DNA from: Straminergon stramineum
Taxonomy: Eukaryota; Streptophyta; Bryopsida; Hypnales; Calliergonaceae
DNA: 64,000 nucleotides
Assembly: GCA_963920665.1 (NCBI GenBank)
Contig: OY987263.1
Location: 28,508,547-28,572,546 of the forward strand
Direction of reading: 5' to 3'
Shown here: in pieces, positions 46,801 to 59,600 of the stretch
How positions within the stretch are numbered: the stretch's first letter is position 1
Layout: each line of letters starts with the position of its first letter
Translations under genes and position numbers: made by a program
Notes under the pieces: generated by a model
What the model was told of the DNA's origin: nothing
What the model saw: only the letters and a program-made list of their open reading frames with translations
Databases searched by the model: none

Positions 46801-49800
46801 TCTTGCTTTCTGTCAATGATGTCAACAGAATTTCTGTGGAATAAGCTCAATTATGGGTTAAGGTCAATGTATGTGATGGAGAGAGTTCCAAAAACTTTTC
46901 AATCTTATGTTTAGGTGCCCTGCAGATATACTTAAGGGAAACTTTAGGACTGCAATATATTTGTCAGCTCTTAAAGTTGCGGAAAGGGAGTGTGGATGAC
47001 TTCACACAGCAGAAGGTAAACTCATATACATCTTCAACAACTTTTGAATTGATCCCAAGATGCACTTGTAATCTCATATACAGGACTCTTGATTCTTTGG
47101 CTAGTATAGTCATTGGCTCGCCAGATGCTAATGTTGCAAGACAACTTAATCAAGGTGCTGATCCCTGATGGTTGTGTGATGGTTGAGAATGCTTGAGATC
47201 ATGATACTAACGTTCTGTTGGATGGGGTTTGAGGAACAGTCAATTAATCTGCTATGTGTACTGGAGACTGTTGCGCTTTTACTTGCTGGTGGTCTTGACG
47301 CGATGCCTGGGAAAGATGCAAACATTGCAGCAAATCAAACTCTGTTTTCTCAGGTTCCTTCTTACACCGTCATCCTCGAGGGAAACTTTTAGTAGTTCAA
47401 GTTTAAGGTACAGAACAATGAATCTGTTTGGGCTGTTTGGGCTGCAGAAGAAGCCTTTCTTATACGATCCCAGGGTGCTTTTGCTGGAAATTGTGTGGAG
47501 AACATCCTATGAAGCTGGTTACGCGCAATAGCTTTTTTAGTTTTCACTATGCGATCTGACTGACTTACTGGTCTGTGTGTATTGGTTGTAGAACAAACTG
47601 CTGGACATTTTGCTTGCACTCTCTGTGAATGGGCGAGTGTCAGCTGTTGCCATTCGTTGCTCGGTACGTTGATCTGAAGCATCTGAAGCATTTCGTACTA
47701 CGATGTCTAGCACATGTCGATAGTACAATCGTTGGAAGTTAGAGGCACTGCTTTGGTGCTAACTAACATGGGTTGCTGGTCAAACATTCAGAAATCATGT
47801 GAAGGGTATAGTTTTGTTCTTTCTGATCTGTATACCTGAAAGTGTATGTTGTGATCTTGGTTGTTGTGCAGGCCTTAAGATGCATTGGTGATCTAGTAGT
47901 GGGGCATTCTGCTAATCGGGATATTCTCGGGAGTAAAGTTCTAGGAGAGGAGCCTGACACAGAACCGGCATTAAACTATGTTTTGAGGGCTTTATTAGGA
48001 GCGACAAATTTGAGCGAGTGTATTGCAGCTGAATATGTCATAAAGTGCTACTGTGAGGTGATCCTCTTGTTCAGATCATCTTTATTGGTGTTTGATTTTC
48101 GACCATACCTATCACTTATTTTCAACATGGTTTTGTTGGGCCTTCTCAATTTCCTCCATTCTGCATCTTGTCGTCTGCTGCATAGGCTCCTATTGTCTTA
48201 CCTAGTTGTCCTCCGCTTTCGTACGGAATGTCTTTATTTGCTTGTATGCCTCTCTGTTCTCTGCTTTGCACAATCGTGAAAAGAATCTTCTGGGGATTTG
48301 TGGTGTTTGATCAATCGAATTGTTGGTTGCAGAGAAATCCAGATGGACAGACCATGCTGGCTTCCACAATAACTCCAATCCCACAATCTATTGCTCAGGG
48401 GAATGATTGGTTGCTGGAAGATGGAAGTCGTCTCTCCTTTGGAAGGTTGGCACTGTGCATTTTACTCAGATTCGTGATGGGCTGCGGTGACCTTGTTGCG
48501 CTTTCTGACACTCTTGTCTTGTAATGCAGCATGCTTGTGAGGGCTCTCATCTCCAGTGATGGACGTGACGATCTAGAGGTCAGTATTTATTTTGACGAAG
48601 CGTTTCAGAAGGACATGATGGGAGCCATCTTGCTTAGAAGTTGTGTCCAGTGTCTGGTTCCTTCAGGCAAACTGCCTTTTCCATTTCAAGTATTGAAGCA
48701 GGAATATTGCCCTAAATAGTGGATTCTCTTAATCATGTGTGCTTTGTTAAGCTTCTTTTGTTTGTAGATTTCATGTGTTGGCAAAGTTACCTTAGAAAGT
48801 TTGTTTTGGTTGTCATTCATGCTTATTTGTGAAATTTTATGCCTGTTACAGGCAAGTTGTAGGGCAGCAAGTGTGTTGTCCCATATGTTGAAGGATAACG
48901 TTCAATGCAAAGAGCGGGTATGTACTTTATTTCTCTTCACTTCTTTTTTTGGAGTATGATACGTTCATGGTACCCTGCATGACCGATTACTTTCTTTCAT
49001 TCTGGCGCTCAATTTGGGCGTTCTGAAAATTTGTTTATTGGTTTTTGATCATGTAACTAGGTGTTGAAGATTCCGCTCGAGATCTCTGCTTCCTCCACGG
49101 CCTCCCCGGAGCACCTATTACCTCGTTGTATGAAATACCTTGCAGTTGCATCACCCACCAATACTTACAACCAACACAACCCAGGATTGATCTGGCTTCA
49201 ACCTGTGTTTCTACGATTGCTGGTCACGTGGGTTGTTGAATGCCCACCAGCTGTGACTGCTCTTCTGACGGAACCCGCACATCTCCCCTTCTTGATTGAG
49301 CTACTTGGAAGCACTGGATCTCCAGCCAGTGTACACGTAGCAGGTCTAGCAGCTGTTTTACTGGGCGCATGCATAATTTTCAACTCCGAGGAGAACTCAA
49401 AAGACTCTTCTGCAATTGTTGACCTTATAAGCCAGAGAGTTGGTCTCACCAATTTCTTTGCGAAGTGGGAAGACATGGAAAGGAGCTCAACTTTCGCTTC
49501 TGCGTTGTCATCGTCTAGGCTGCCCGAAGCTTTGACCAGATCGACAGCTGCAGCTGCTGCAGCAGGAGATGGAATGACCTCTGTCCCTTTTGACCAGCAG
49601 CAGCAGGTTCAGATGTTTGGCGGAAGTCCCAAGGAGCCATTGGTCACAACCTTTTATGATGCTGAGTTTACCGCATTTATTCAGCGAATCGAGCCGCTTA
49701 TCAAGGAGAGAGCTATAGATTTATTTTCTCGCCCGAAGAGCCGGGTTGTTGTAGATTTCAAGGGGTTTGAACAGAAGAAAGGAGAGAGTGACACAGACTA

Positions 49801-51007
49801 TACCCATCGTCTGAAGTTGCTGTTGCAGACACAAGCTCAGGAGGTCCAGGTAGCTCCTTGTTGACTTCATTCCTTCTATAGATTTTCATTTCCGATTCCA
49901 GTTTAAGTAGCAGTTCATTATTAGGCCCTGGCTGCACCAAAACAAGAGGTGCCAATTAGCCAATGGGAGTGTTGAGGTCCTCTGGCTAGTTGGAGGTTTT
50001 CACTAACCTATTTTTGCCCGCACTTGCGAGGTAGCTAATGGGTAGTTAGGTTTCTGAGTTGGCTAACTACTGCTACTTGGTTGGTCGGGGCGGATTTAGC
50101 ACTTCAAACCATTGGCATAGGCATATTTAGCTTACTTATCCAAAATCGCGTAGATAACTGGTGGAAAATGAATTTGACTGCATTGCAAAGTAGCCAGCGG
50201 GAGTTGGCACTAGTTTGCTGACAACTTTGGCAGTGCGACCATTTAACAACTAATTCCAGTTAGCTAGTTGGCGCTACTTGGTTAGTTTGGGCTGTGCCTT
50301 ATTTAGTCTTTATGAATATTTGAGGACTGTTGATCCTTCCTAGTCTAGGTGCTTGGTAAGTCTTTACTAATTGTCTTATTCTTCGTCTCCAGGAACTTCT
50401 TGAGAAGAATTCGGCCATCACTAGCGATCTTCTACTAAATTCAAAGGCAGAAGTTCCTCAGCTTGGGGATGAAAAGTCTCTGGCCTGCACGCTTCGGGAA
50501 AGAAATGGGGCGTCGGTAAACAGGGCTGAGGTGGAGACGCTAAAGCAGCAGTTTGAAGTTGCCCAACAGTGGGCTGAAGCACTTCGTGATGAGAAAAGTG
50601 AAATTGAAAAAGAATATCTACAATATCAGCGAACTGCAGCTGAGAAAGAAAATGATTTCAAAGGCCTGTCGGATGCATATAGTGCTTTAGTAGAAGAGAA
50701 TTATCGCCTTGAAGAAGAGAACAGGACTTTGAGAAAATCTTTACAAGATACTGGAGTGGTTCCTGTGTCACCCTCTCTGGAGGATCTCGAGGCTGCTCGC
50801 GACGAAGGCCGAAAGGAGGCCCAGAAGGAGACTGAAGGAGAGCTCAACGAGTTATTAGTGTGTCTTGGGCAAGAAGAAGCGAAAGTAGAGAGGTTAAGTG
50901 GACGATTACGCGAACTTGGTGAAGATGTTGACAAGTTACTCGAAGGCATTGGAGATCTGGAGGGAGAAGCTGATGGCGATGACGACGACGATGAGGATGA
51001 CAGTTGA
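43853..51007 (+). CDS. GC6: Golgin candidate 6, p115/USO1-type vesicle tether (991 aa, 20 exons)
   Basis: Exons: 43853-43864, 43970-44029, 44381-44457, 44524-44711, 44847-44899, 45133-45279, 45391-45464, 45585-45654, 46176-46229, 46453-46548, 46701-46751, 46926-47015, 47240-47353, 47592-47663, 47872-48057, 48333-48445, 48530-48578, 48852-48917, 49061-49849, 50393-51007; every junction keeps phase. The 991-residue product follows Arabidopsis GC6/MAG4 (about 910 aa) throughout: DLLERISNGKLADDRR, DFYVRYHTLQLLTALL, GITRLMDML, DCLELLNNLLR, KDNVQCKE and ELNELLVCLGQEEAKVE. It has an armadillo-like p115 head (about residues 30-750), a coiled coil (about 830-905) and an acidic tail (DGDDDDDEDDS). p115 proteins tether ER-derived vesicles to the cis-Golgi. 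The N-terminus (MDLW plus exon 2) is the least certain part, because exon 1 could also join exon 3 in phase. The head has added Ala- and Gln-rich runs near 715-735. Confidence 0.95.
49924..50298. mobile_element. Tourist-like (PIF/Harbinger) MITE in golgin intron 19 (375 bp)
   Basis: TTA duplications at 49921-49923 and 50299-50301. Left end GGCCCTGGCTGCACCAAAAC, right end read inward GGCACAGCCCAAAC. Internal inverted similarity includes GTTAGCTAGTTGGC and GCCAATTAGCC. A TTA target with GGC ends fits PIF/Harbinger. The termini are diverged, so this is less certain than the other MITEs. Confidence 0.6.
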
Positions 51008-54000
51008 TACCGAAACTGGTTTGCTTGTAGACACGATATCTAAGTTGCAAGGATTCATTATGTCGGTCTAAATCCAGCTTGTGAATATCTGAAGAACTAC
51101 CGGTACATGGGGTGTTTGTCTTAGTAATTGGAACCTCAAACGTATGCCCCAACATCGTTTGACTGGTGTTAGGCTCCTTGTACGTTTGTTTTAAATATTC
51201 TTTTGTAGTTTTGGTTATTTTTTGTATAGTAAGGGCTGATAACAGCCAGTATTTGGTAAAACAGGTATTGAATGAAGTTCAAAGACGAGGTATATTTTCA
51301 CATGCAGGGTCTGGCCAAGTTCAGTGGTTACAAGACTGCGTTAAATTGAGACTTCCTATGTCAAGTGATGATGCAGTGTGTAAGTTTACAGACTTGAATT
51401 GAAATTCAGTTTTACTGTCCTGGTAATTTCTCCAAAAGGAGGCTCTTAGGGAAGCCCTTGCTATCTATGTCTGTATGGTGCAAGGTAACTACTCCTAAAG
51501 GTATCTGAGCATTGTTCCTAATATGAAATTGCCTAACTTTTGGTTGGACCTTGTTGGAAGTGAAAAAAGTTTTCTCCTATAGATTCTATCCTTGTGAATT
51601 TATTGGAAATTGGATGAAAAAAACTAAAAATTTTCAAAGTGCTGAAAATAGGTGTTTCTGAAATCAACACTAGACTCATAATTAGTTGGAGTACATTTTA
51701 GGCAAGAATCTCTAGGGGTTTGGATTAGAAAGGGTAGAAGGGTCAATTAGATGCAATTACCTTATGTGGTACAACTCATGTCGATAGATTCATGTAAGAT
51801 ATCCTTCAGTCCAACTCTAATTGTTATGATGTGTTTTCTTTTGACATCCTATAAGTAAGTGTTTAATAATCAATTAAATCATACCAATCTATTCTACTCC
51901 CATGGCATCCCTAATTCCCTATGAACTTAATTCATTAATAATACCCCATGTTGGTGGTTATTTAGTATTTTAGTACTAGTATCCTCATGTATATAGGTTG
52001 ACCATTGAGGTCACCCTCTCTCATCCAAATAGGTTGTTGATTCTCTTAGCATTTTGTTTGTGTTTGTGTTGAAAAGTTCAATTGTGTCCAAGATCATTAG
52101 GATCATTAGAAATCAGCCTCTAAAGGATTGAGCATTCAAATTTTGATCTAAGATCCCTTGGATCATTAGGAATTAACCTCCAAAAGATCGAACATTCAAA
52201 TTCATATAAATAAAAATGTGAGCAAATCTAAACAAGTCTTATATAGAGAGAACTTTGAATTTTATCCACCCATTCAAATGTTTGTAGATTCTTGTATTTA
52301 TTATTAAAAAAATATGCATTTTATTTATCCTGTTATTTACATTTTAGTGAAACTTCAAACATCAAATTTTGCAATTGAATGTTACTCACATTAGATTATG
52401 GCTAATATTGTAGTAGCCCAATAAAGTAAGATTTATAGTTTATCATATTGGCTTGCATATTTGCAATATTTTTAATCTTTTGTACATTTTTGGATAAAAA
52501 AATATTTCAAGATTCTAAATCTTTTACATTAGAGGTCCAAATCATATCAATTCTTTACTTTGTACATTCCCTCTTTTGAGGCTATTCAATCCAATGAATA
52601 ATGCTTCCAACTAAGAGAATTCATTTTTGAATACAGTTATATCAATTTTTCAAAAAAAATTGTTGGACAAGGTTAAATTCACTTACTAGAACAATCTCAT
52701 TGTTAGAATTATTGTGTTTCAATTCCATCTCAAAGCTATTATCAATTTTGTTTTTTGTTCAATCTTGAACCTACTTTTATTTAATAATTTTTAATGAATA
52801 AAAATTAAGTGTGTTTACAAAAAAAATTCCTGAACCTCAACTCAATCCTTCAACATAAAATATTCAAAGTTCAAAAATCAATAGTGAAAAAATTTAAGTT
52901 AAGAAGATTCAAAGGCAAAAAATCTAGTTGAGCAAATTGCAAAGAAACATGGTTTCTTCACTTTAAATGCAAGTATCTTTCAATCTACAATGTCAAAGTT
53001 TTTGAAATTTCTTCTACACAATTTATAATAGTTTAGTGCAAGGTCCTATGGTTAGATATAGAATTTTAAAAATTAAAATTTTTGTTCTTTGCAATAGAGA
53101 TGACAATTTTTGAGTGTTTTTTGATGAAAAAACTTATAAAGGCATTGGGACTTTAAAGATTAATTCATTTTGTAAATTTTTATTTTTTAAACTACAAAAT
53201 AACTGTTTACTTTCCATCCCTTCACAATTACAAGATGTAATGACCATAACAAATTGAAACTAGTGCTTGGAAAGAAGTATCAAAAGTCATTCCTAAGACT
53301 TATGATGAACAAAATAAATAGCATTCATCTTGACAATAAATGAGAACATTTCTTGCAGGTTGGGTCATAATAGCACAAACGACATTTGAGGCAAAAGAGT
53401 CTACAAAAATCAAGTTTTAGGTTTTATCTATTTCGTTTCATCCCTTGAAGAACCAATATATAATGGATGAAGAATATTTTCAAGAGCTTATTGTGAGATG
53501 ACCCCTAGCTTGAGGTTACCTTAAGCATATTTTTGCCAAATAGTCATTTAAAATTGGAAGAGGCAACTCATTTTTTATTAATAAGTATCTTGTAAATTAA
53601 TAAATAGTTTTTCTTTACTTTTGGCAACACTTCAAATAATCTTGGAAGTTGAATGGTTTTCTTCATTGCATAGAAAAGTGATAGACATGGCTTTCAATGA
53701 ACCTATTATTTTAGTGCCCATATTTTACTATAAAGTTAGAAGAATAAATTTGGATTTAACATTATTTAGTAGAAATGTCATGAGAATAAGTTGTACAAGT
53801 ATCTTTTCCAACATTTTGATTTTCTTTATGTTTCATTTTCCTTTTTCCTTTAATTTGGCAAAGTCACTTATTACTTTTCAAAACCATTCAAATCCAAGAA
53901 AAAAATTTGCCAAAGGTGACTTCAGACTATAATATATGAAATAAATCAAGTACATCAAAATTTGTTGAAAAAGAACTTATGTCTCTTTTGCAAGCTTGCA

Positions 54001-54092
54001 TACTTATGTGAGATAGATGAGAATTTTTGATATCTCGGTCATTCGGTGATTCATTTTTTCATATGCAGAAATATAGTTTGCTTTAAAAGCTC
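51008..54092. other. Golgin 3' flank, then AT-rich gene-free DNA
   Basis: Gene-like composition persists to about 51400, giving room for the 3' UTR. Beyond that the sequence is decayed repeats. Two near-tandem copies of GATCATTAGRAATYARCCTC followed by AAAGGATTGAGCATTCAAAT lie at about 52100-52200. No coding frame is supported; the 103-codon frame at 53621-53932 has no family resemblance. Confidence 0.5.
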
Positions 54093-54094
54093 TA

Positions 54095-54246
54095 GGGTAA
54101 ATGAGCCTATTGTAGACACAAATGGGAGTGAGCCCATTGCAAGCAAAATTGTAATGGTGGTGCACATTCAAGTTCTAAAATGTACAACACTAATATAATT
54201 TTGTCCAGAATGGGCTTACTCCCATTTAGCCCTCAATGTTTTACCT
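54095..54246. mobile_element. TA-flanked MITE, AGGTAAAAC family (152 bp)
   Basis: TA at 54093-54094 and 54247-54248. Ends GGGTAAATGAG on the left and AGGTAAAACATTGAG from the right. Arms ATGGGAGTGAGCCCATT and AATGGGCTTACTCCCAT correspond to those of 23291-23582, of which this is an uninterrupted relative. Confidence 0.88.
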
Positions 54247-54248
54247 TA

Positions 54249-57200
54249 CAATCTTCATTCTTCTTATACCATGATCTTGTAAAAGTCAACGTGAAAGATT
54301 CAAAGCCTAGAAACTCCTAGGATGGGTCTATTAGAATTTTGGATACTTTGTTTTAGGTTAGAAAAAATTATACATTTTTTTGTTAGGAAAGTCATATGAG
54401 TCAATATCTACAAGCACTCTAGAATTATAATGTATTAATCAAAAGATACAAGGTGTTTTCTCAAAATATCCAAGATTTGATAGCCAAAAATCAATTCTCT
54501 TGTAGATTCCATTTTTGGAATTCAAATTGGTTAAATCCAAGTATCAAAATTAAAATATTTTAGTCATTCCATTTCTACTAGTGAGGTGAAAGATAAAAAA
54601 AATTGCAACCAAGTTGTCAATCTCATAGCTCAAAGTTTGGAACAACATATTAACTTCCTTTCACACTTCAAATTTTCCTTTAAAAAGTTATTAAATCAAG
54701 TACAAACTATATCATTGTGTTGGCCATTTGGTTTAAGATGTTACCAAAATCTAGATATAGTAAACTTGCCAATCACCACACAAATGAAATTCAAAACCTT
54801 CTCCACAATATTGTAGAAACTTGCAAGCTTTGAAACTTAGCATTATTATTAAATGTCATGTTAAGATTCACTTTCAAAGAATACAGTGCAAAAAGGTTTC
54901 CTCTTACAATTTATCATTACAACTTAATAATAACAAGCCTAAAATCTTGTAAAAAACCTTGCGACCCTTCACCACACACCATGCTTTACCTAAGAAATCG
55001 CAAGAAATGAATGTTTGGTAATTGTGTGGTGATTATGCCATCATTGGGAATTTCCCTAAAACGGTGATTGGATTTGTGTGGTCATTAGCATGTTTACTCT
55101 ACCCCAAAATCATATCAAAGTAGGAATATGTTAGTATTTGTTTGCATCTCTTATTGTTGCAAAATTTGTACAAATATACATATTGCACCTATCAACTATA
55201 TCTACACATTGGTATACAACTACTAAGACAAGATTCCTTGTGATGGATTTAACCCTTTAAGGACTAGACATTCAAATTTCGAAATAAAGAATGAATGCAA
55301 ACACATCCTAGATCTATATGATGAATATATTTTTTCATCCATTAATTATTATACAAATTTTTGTACTAGTTCTTTAACATTTGTATGATATAGAATTTGA
55401 ATACTTTGTTTTGCAAATATTCTAAAGTTCAAAAGGTGTTGTTAGGTCTATCCTCAAGAAGTAACTTCTTCATCAATTAAAAAAAACGGTCCTTCAAAAA
55501 AGACTTGAATTAAAAAATAAAAGTAAAAATCTGTAATTAAAACTTTAAATTCTTAACTTAAAGGAAAAAAACTCTTGTGAAAATCACAAATATTCAATCT
55601 ACAACCAGTTGTAGAAGGAATTTCCAATGTTTGGCTTCATATTTAATTGAAAAATATTCATTTGTGTAGTAGTAATCTAACCGTATGGACATGATCTATG
55701 GAACATATTTTACAATTGTTTTTGAGGGTCATCATTAAAGTATATTCTTCCAAGTTGCATTTTATAGTAAATCTTCAAAATCTTCAAAATTTGGACTATC
55801 CCTTGATCATTGAGGAGTGAAACATCAACTTAAAATAATGCAAAAATTCATGCTAAGGTAATAAAGTATGTTTAACATATTATAAAACCAAGAAAACAAA
55901 ATTTCATTTCAAGTACTAATATCTTGCAAATTTATGGTGTCAACTTAGTTGAAAATTTCTCAACACATTTTGAAAGTTGTCTAGGCCAAAATCTTATAGT
56001 TGAAATTAAAAAAACAAACTTTTTTTCCAATTCCACCCAATGGAGCATATTTATGTGAAGTAGAGTGGCTAATGGATTCTTTTGGGGCACTACTTATTGG
56101 CTAGAAAAAAACTTTTTTATGGATTCATATTTTTATAATTTGATTAAGTTGTCTTTCAAATTGAAATTGATATTGAAATTGAAGTTGTCTAAATTGAGAT
56201 TGCTATGGTCAATAGTTTTTTGAAAGGAAAATTGTCCAAATTATTCAATATGCCTAGTGTTATAATTTTGCTATTGTGTTTAAGTAATGATGTTTTCATG
56301 TTTAAATATTCTTGCCTTTTTTCACAAATTTATGGAAGCTTGAATTTAAGCCAACTTGAAACCCCCAAAGGTTTCATATTTTCTCAAGATTTTATGGTAT
56401 TCAAAAATTCATTATAAAGTAGCACTAAATAGATAAATTTATTGACAAAATTTGAATAAAATTTGTCTATTAATGACTATGGATTACATTTAAATAGTTA
56501 GATATGCCCAAACTACCATCAATCATTTTTTATGATATAAAAAAATAAAAAATTATTATTATTATTATTATTATTATTAATCTTATTATAGACAAAGTTT
56601 GACATTTTCTAAATATTTTTTTAATAGCAAGCTTAAAATATAAAATTCTAACTATGATAAAACTTTCAAGTTTAATTTTCAAATATATAATAAAATTTCC
56701 CCTAAATGATACCTTTAAAGCAAAAAGGTCATATTATACTTCAATACAAAAATCCATATAATATTTATACAAATGAATTTTCAAAATTGTAAAGTGAACA
56801 TGTTGGATAATTAGCATATCCTATTAAAAAAATTAAATGGATGAAATAACAAACTGCTTTGGAATGTATCTATTTGTAAATATTTGTGAAATTTATCCAA
56901 ATTGATAACTCGTAATCTTAATGCTTAACACTTCATTTTTAATGCAAACATAAAGGTTGAAAAAGCCAAATTTTATAGCACATCTAGGTTTTGTCCCATA
57001 ACACTTTGGCATCAAGAGATTGTAAATAGCTATGTTGAATTTTTACAATTAAAGTATGTATCCCTTTTCATATGCAAGTTCTGATAGGTTATTTGAGCAA
57101 TTTCACTCTTGTATTGTTAAACTAAATAGTTTGACATGTCTATTTGTTTTCTTGTATTTCACCCTTACACATTAAATTTATTTAATGAAGAAAGATGTGA

Positions 57201-58309
57201 CTAAGCACAATGCCAATACATAATAACAATCACTAAGATTAAATTTAGCAGGTTCTATTCTTAAAACAATGGATTGGAGGCATTTGGAAGTGTAGAGTAC
57301 TATTTCATTTGTTTACTTTGATTTTATACGAGATTATTCTCATGGCAACATGCAAATCATTTTCATCTCTATACAACATTTAGTTTCAAGGTATAGTCCT
57401 TCAATGGCATGGTTCTTCTACATATGTAACAAACCAACTTATTACCACTAGAATTTGTGATTTGAATATGTTGGAGACAAGTCTACCTTGGATTGAAGAT
57501 TTTGTAGATTTGCGCATTTCAAATAAATAAATTCTTCATGGAGTCATTTTTTTGGATAGAAATTGTTATTAGTCCATAAATGCACCAAACAAATGTAAAA
57601 AAACTAGCACAAAAATCTACAAACATTTGGATTGATAAAAAAATAATAATTTTTGTATATGTATGAGTATGAAAAATATTTGCATTCATTCGTAGTTCAA
57701 AATTTGAACATTGGTCTTGAAAGGTTTAAAATATGAACTTAATACATAATTGCATAACTATAATATCACAAGATGATTATTCATTTGATTTAGACATTTT
57801 TGTTGTCAAGTTGAATAAGTGACTATTTTTTTAATCTTTTTTTTATAGTCTACAAAGCACACGAAAATTCAATAATAAAATATTGATATACACTAATGCA
57901 ATAAAGTATGAAATAAAAAAAGTTACTTTAAAGCATTTTTTCGGACTCCATCTAACATTCCAACATGTATTGTCTATAACTCTAAACATTTGTTCTATAA
58001 ATTTTTAATTTTTTTGCATTGAAGATGAAATATTTGTTACAATGAAATGCTTTACAACTTTCATAATAAAATTGTTGCACAAAATTTCAAATTATAATTG
58101 CAAAGCAATTTCAAATTGTGACTACATGTTTTGTACAATGTAGCAAAAACTACCTCCCTATTTCTAATGCAAAATCAAAATAAATATATGCATAAATGAT
58201 TGGTCCAAAAATATATATAAAGGGAAATTGAAAACCAAAATAACATACACACGCAATTACCATTGTTTGGACATTGCCAACTTCAATAAATTGTTAATTA
58301 GATTTCTCA
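54249..58309. other. AT-rich gene-free region with dispersed repeats
   Basis: Shares blocks with 34.4-35.5 kb. TTAACCCTTTAAGGACTAG at 55248 looks like the left end of a TTAA element; no convincing right end was found. Several poly-A/T and trinucleotide tracts. No gene. Confidence 0.5.
56552..56580. repeat. (ATT)n microsatellite
   Basis: About nine ATT units in an AT-rich setting. Confidence 0.95.
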
Positions 58310-59600
58310 TGGAGTCTAATATGTACTTTGCCTAAGTTGTCCCCGTCACATTGTTTGATATCACTAGATTGATGATTAGTAAATGACCATAATCACTATG
58401 AAAAGGCCACTATGATAGTATGACTAGTCTAAATCCAATATGATTGCATAGTCATGAGCTCAGAGTCATATAAATCTAGATTCCTAATGGTGTTGAAAAT
58501 TCCATAATCAAGTTCTATTATTGAACCGAAGAAATGTCTTAAATTCCCATCTCTAAATCCCCTATATCGAGATTAGAGGTGAATACTATAATTTAACTCC
58601 TTGATCTTAGTAGGCTTGTTTAATTAGCTAGGCCTTAGAGAAGGGTAATAATTCAACCCCCCTTGGCAAGAATGTCATAATAGAAAATGAACCTTGTAAA
58701 TCTTTTATTATGCCATCTAGATCCCATTCCTTATCCATTAAGGTAGTAGGCTCATAAATTGCTCATCTAAGGGCTGATGTGCCTTTTCATATATTTTTTT
58801 ATGGGAATATTTTTATCTTATTTTTCGAACAAAGAGAAATAGATGCAAAATATAACACAAGTGGTTTCATATTTTTTGAAGCATTATTGAATTATTATGA
58901 ATTTTCAAACAAGTTGTGTCACAAGCCCCTATTTATGACCCTAGGTCTTCCATAAATTGTTCACTTGAACTTGTAAAGAGAAATTGGGGAAAGCAAGGAC
59001 AATAATTTGCTCTTGTAAAAAATTAAACTTTTTTCTCCATCCATTCAAATGACTATAAAGGTGGATTTAAGGACCATCTCATGTCCATTTCAAAGCTATA
59101 ACAGGGGCAATTCTAAATGCCTGAGCAGATTTCAAGCCTCCTACCTTAGAAGAGTTTTGCAACCACCACCTGCATTCTAAACTCCCCATTTATTCATCTT
59201 TTGCCTCTCTTTGATAGAGGGAAAAAAAAATCTCCCCCGAATGCTTATTATTGGTAACAAAGCACCTTACATTTTTTGCAAAATCAATGTAAGAAGAATG
59301 AGCCTTGAGTATTACTCCAACAGACTCATACGTACAGTAGCCATGGATCCTTCAAAGCTTCCATGGCTTCATCTGAGTTTGCAGTACCCATTTCTACAAT
59401 CTTCTCAACTAAATTTGGGAAGTTGCTTGGCTTCCATGTTCTCCAATTACACTTGAGCTTGCTCTTTTCAAGTGTGTATTTTTTTCATTTTTTTTAGCTG
59501 TCTTGAAGAAGACATGAATAGTTTTTTGGTTTTTTTTCTTGTCAATGCCTCTGTTAGCCACTCCCCTAACAAGGGCCGGGATTGCTTCAAGACTATCCAT
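58310..59600 (-). repeat. Dispersed repeat family H copy 2
   Basis: Ordered similarity to 38150-38968 over most of its length; this copy is longer. The minus-strand coding remnant (KAHSSYIDFAKNVR; EKIVEMGTANSDEAMEALKDP) is present but interrupted by a stop near 59325. It extends N-terminally with FPNLVEKIVEMG-like residues. Decayed transposon protein, family unknown. Confidence 0.7.
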
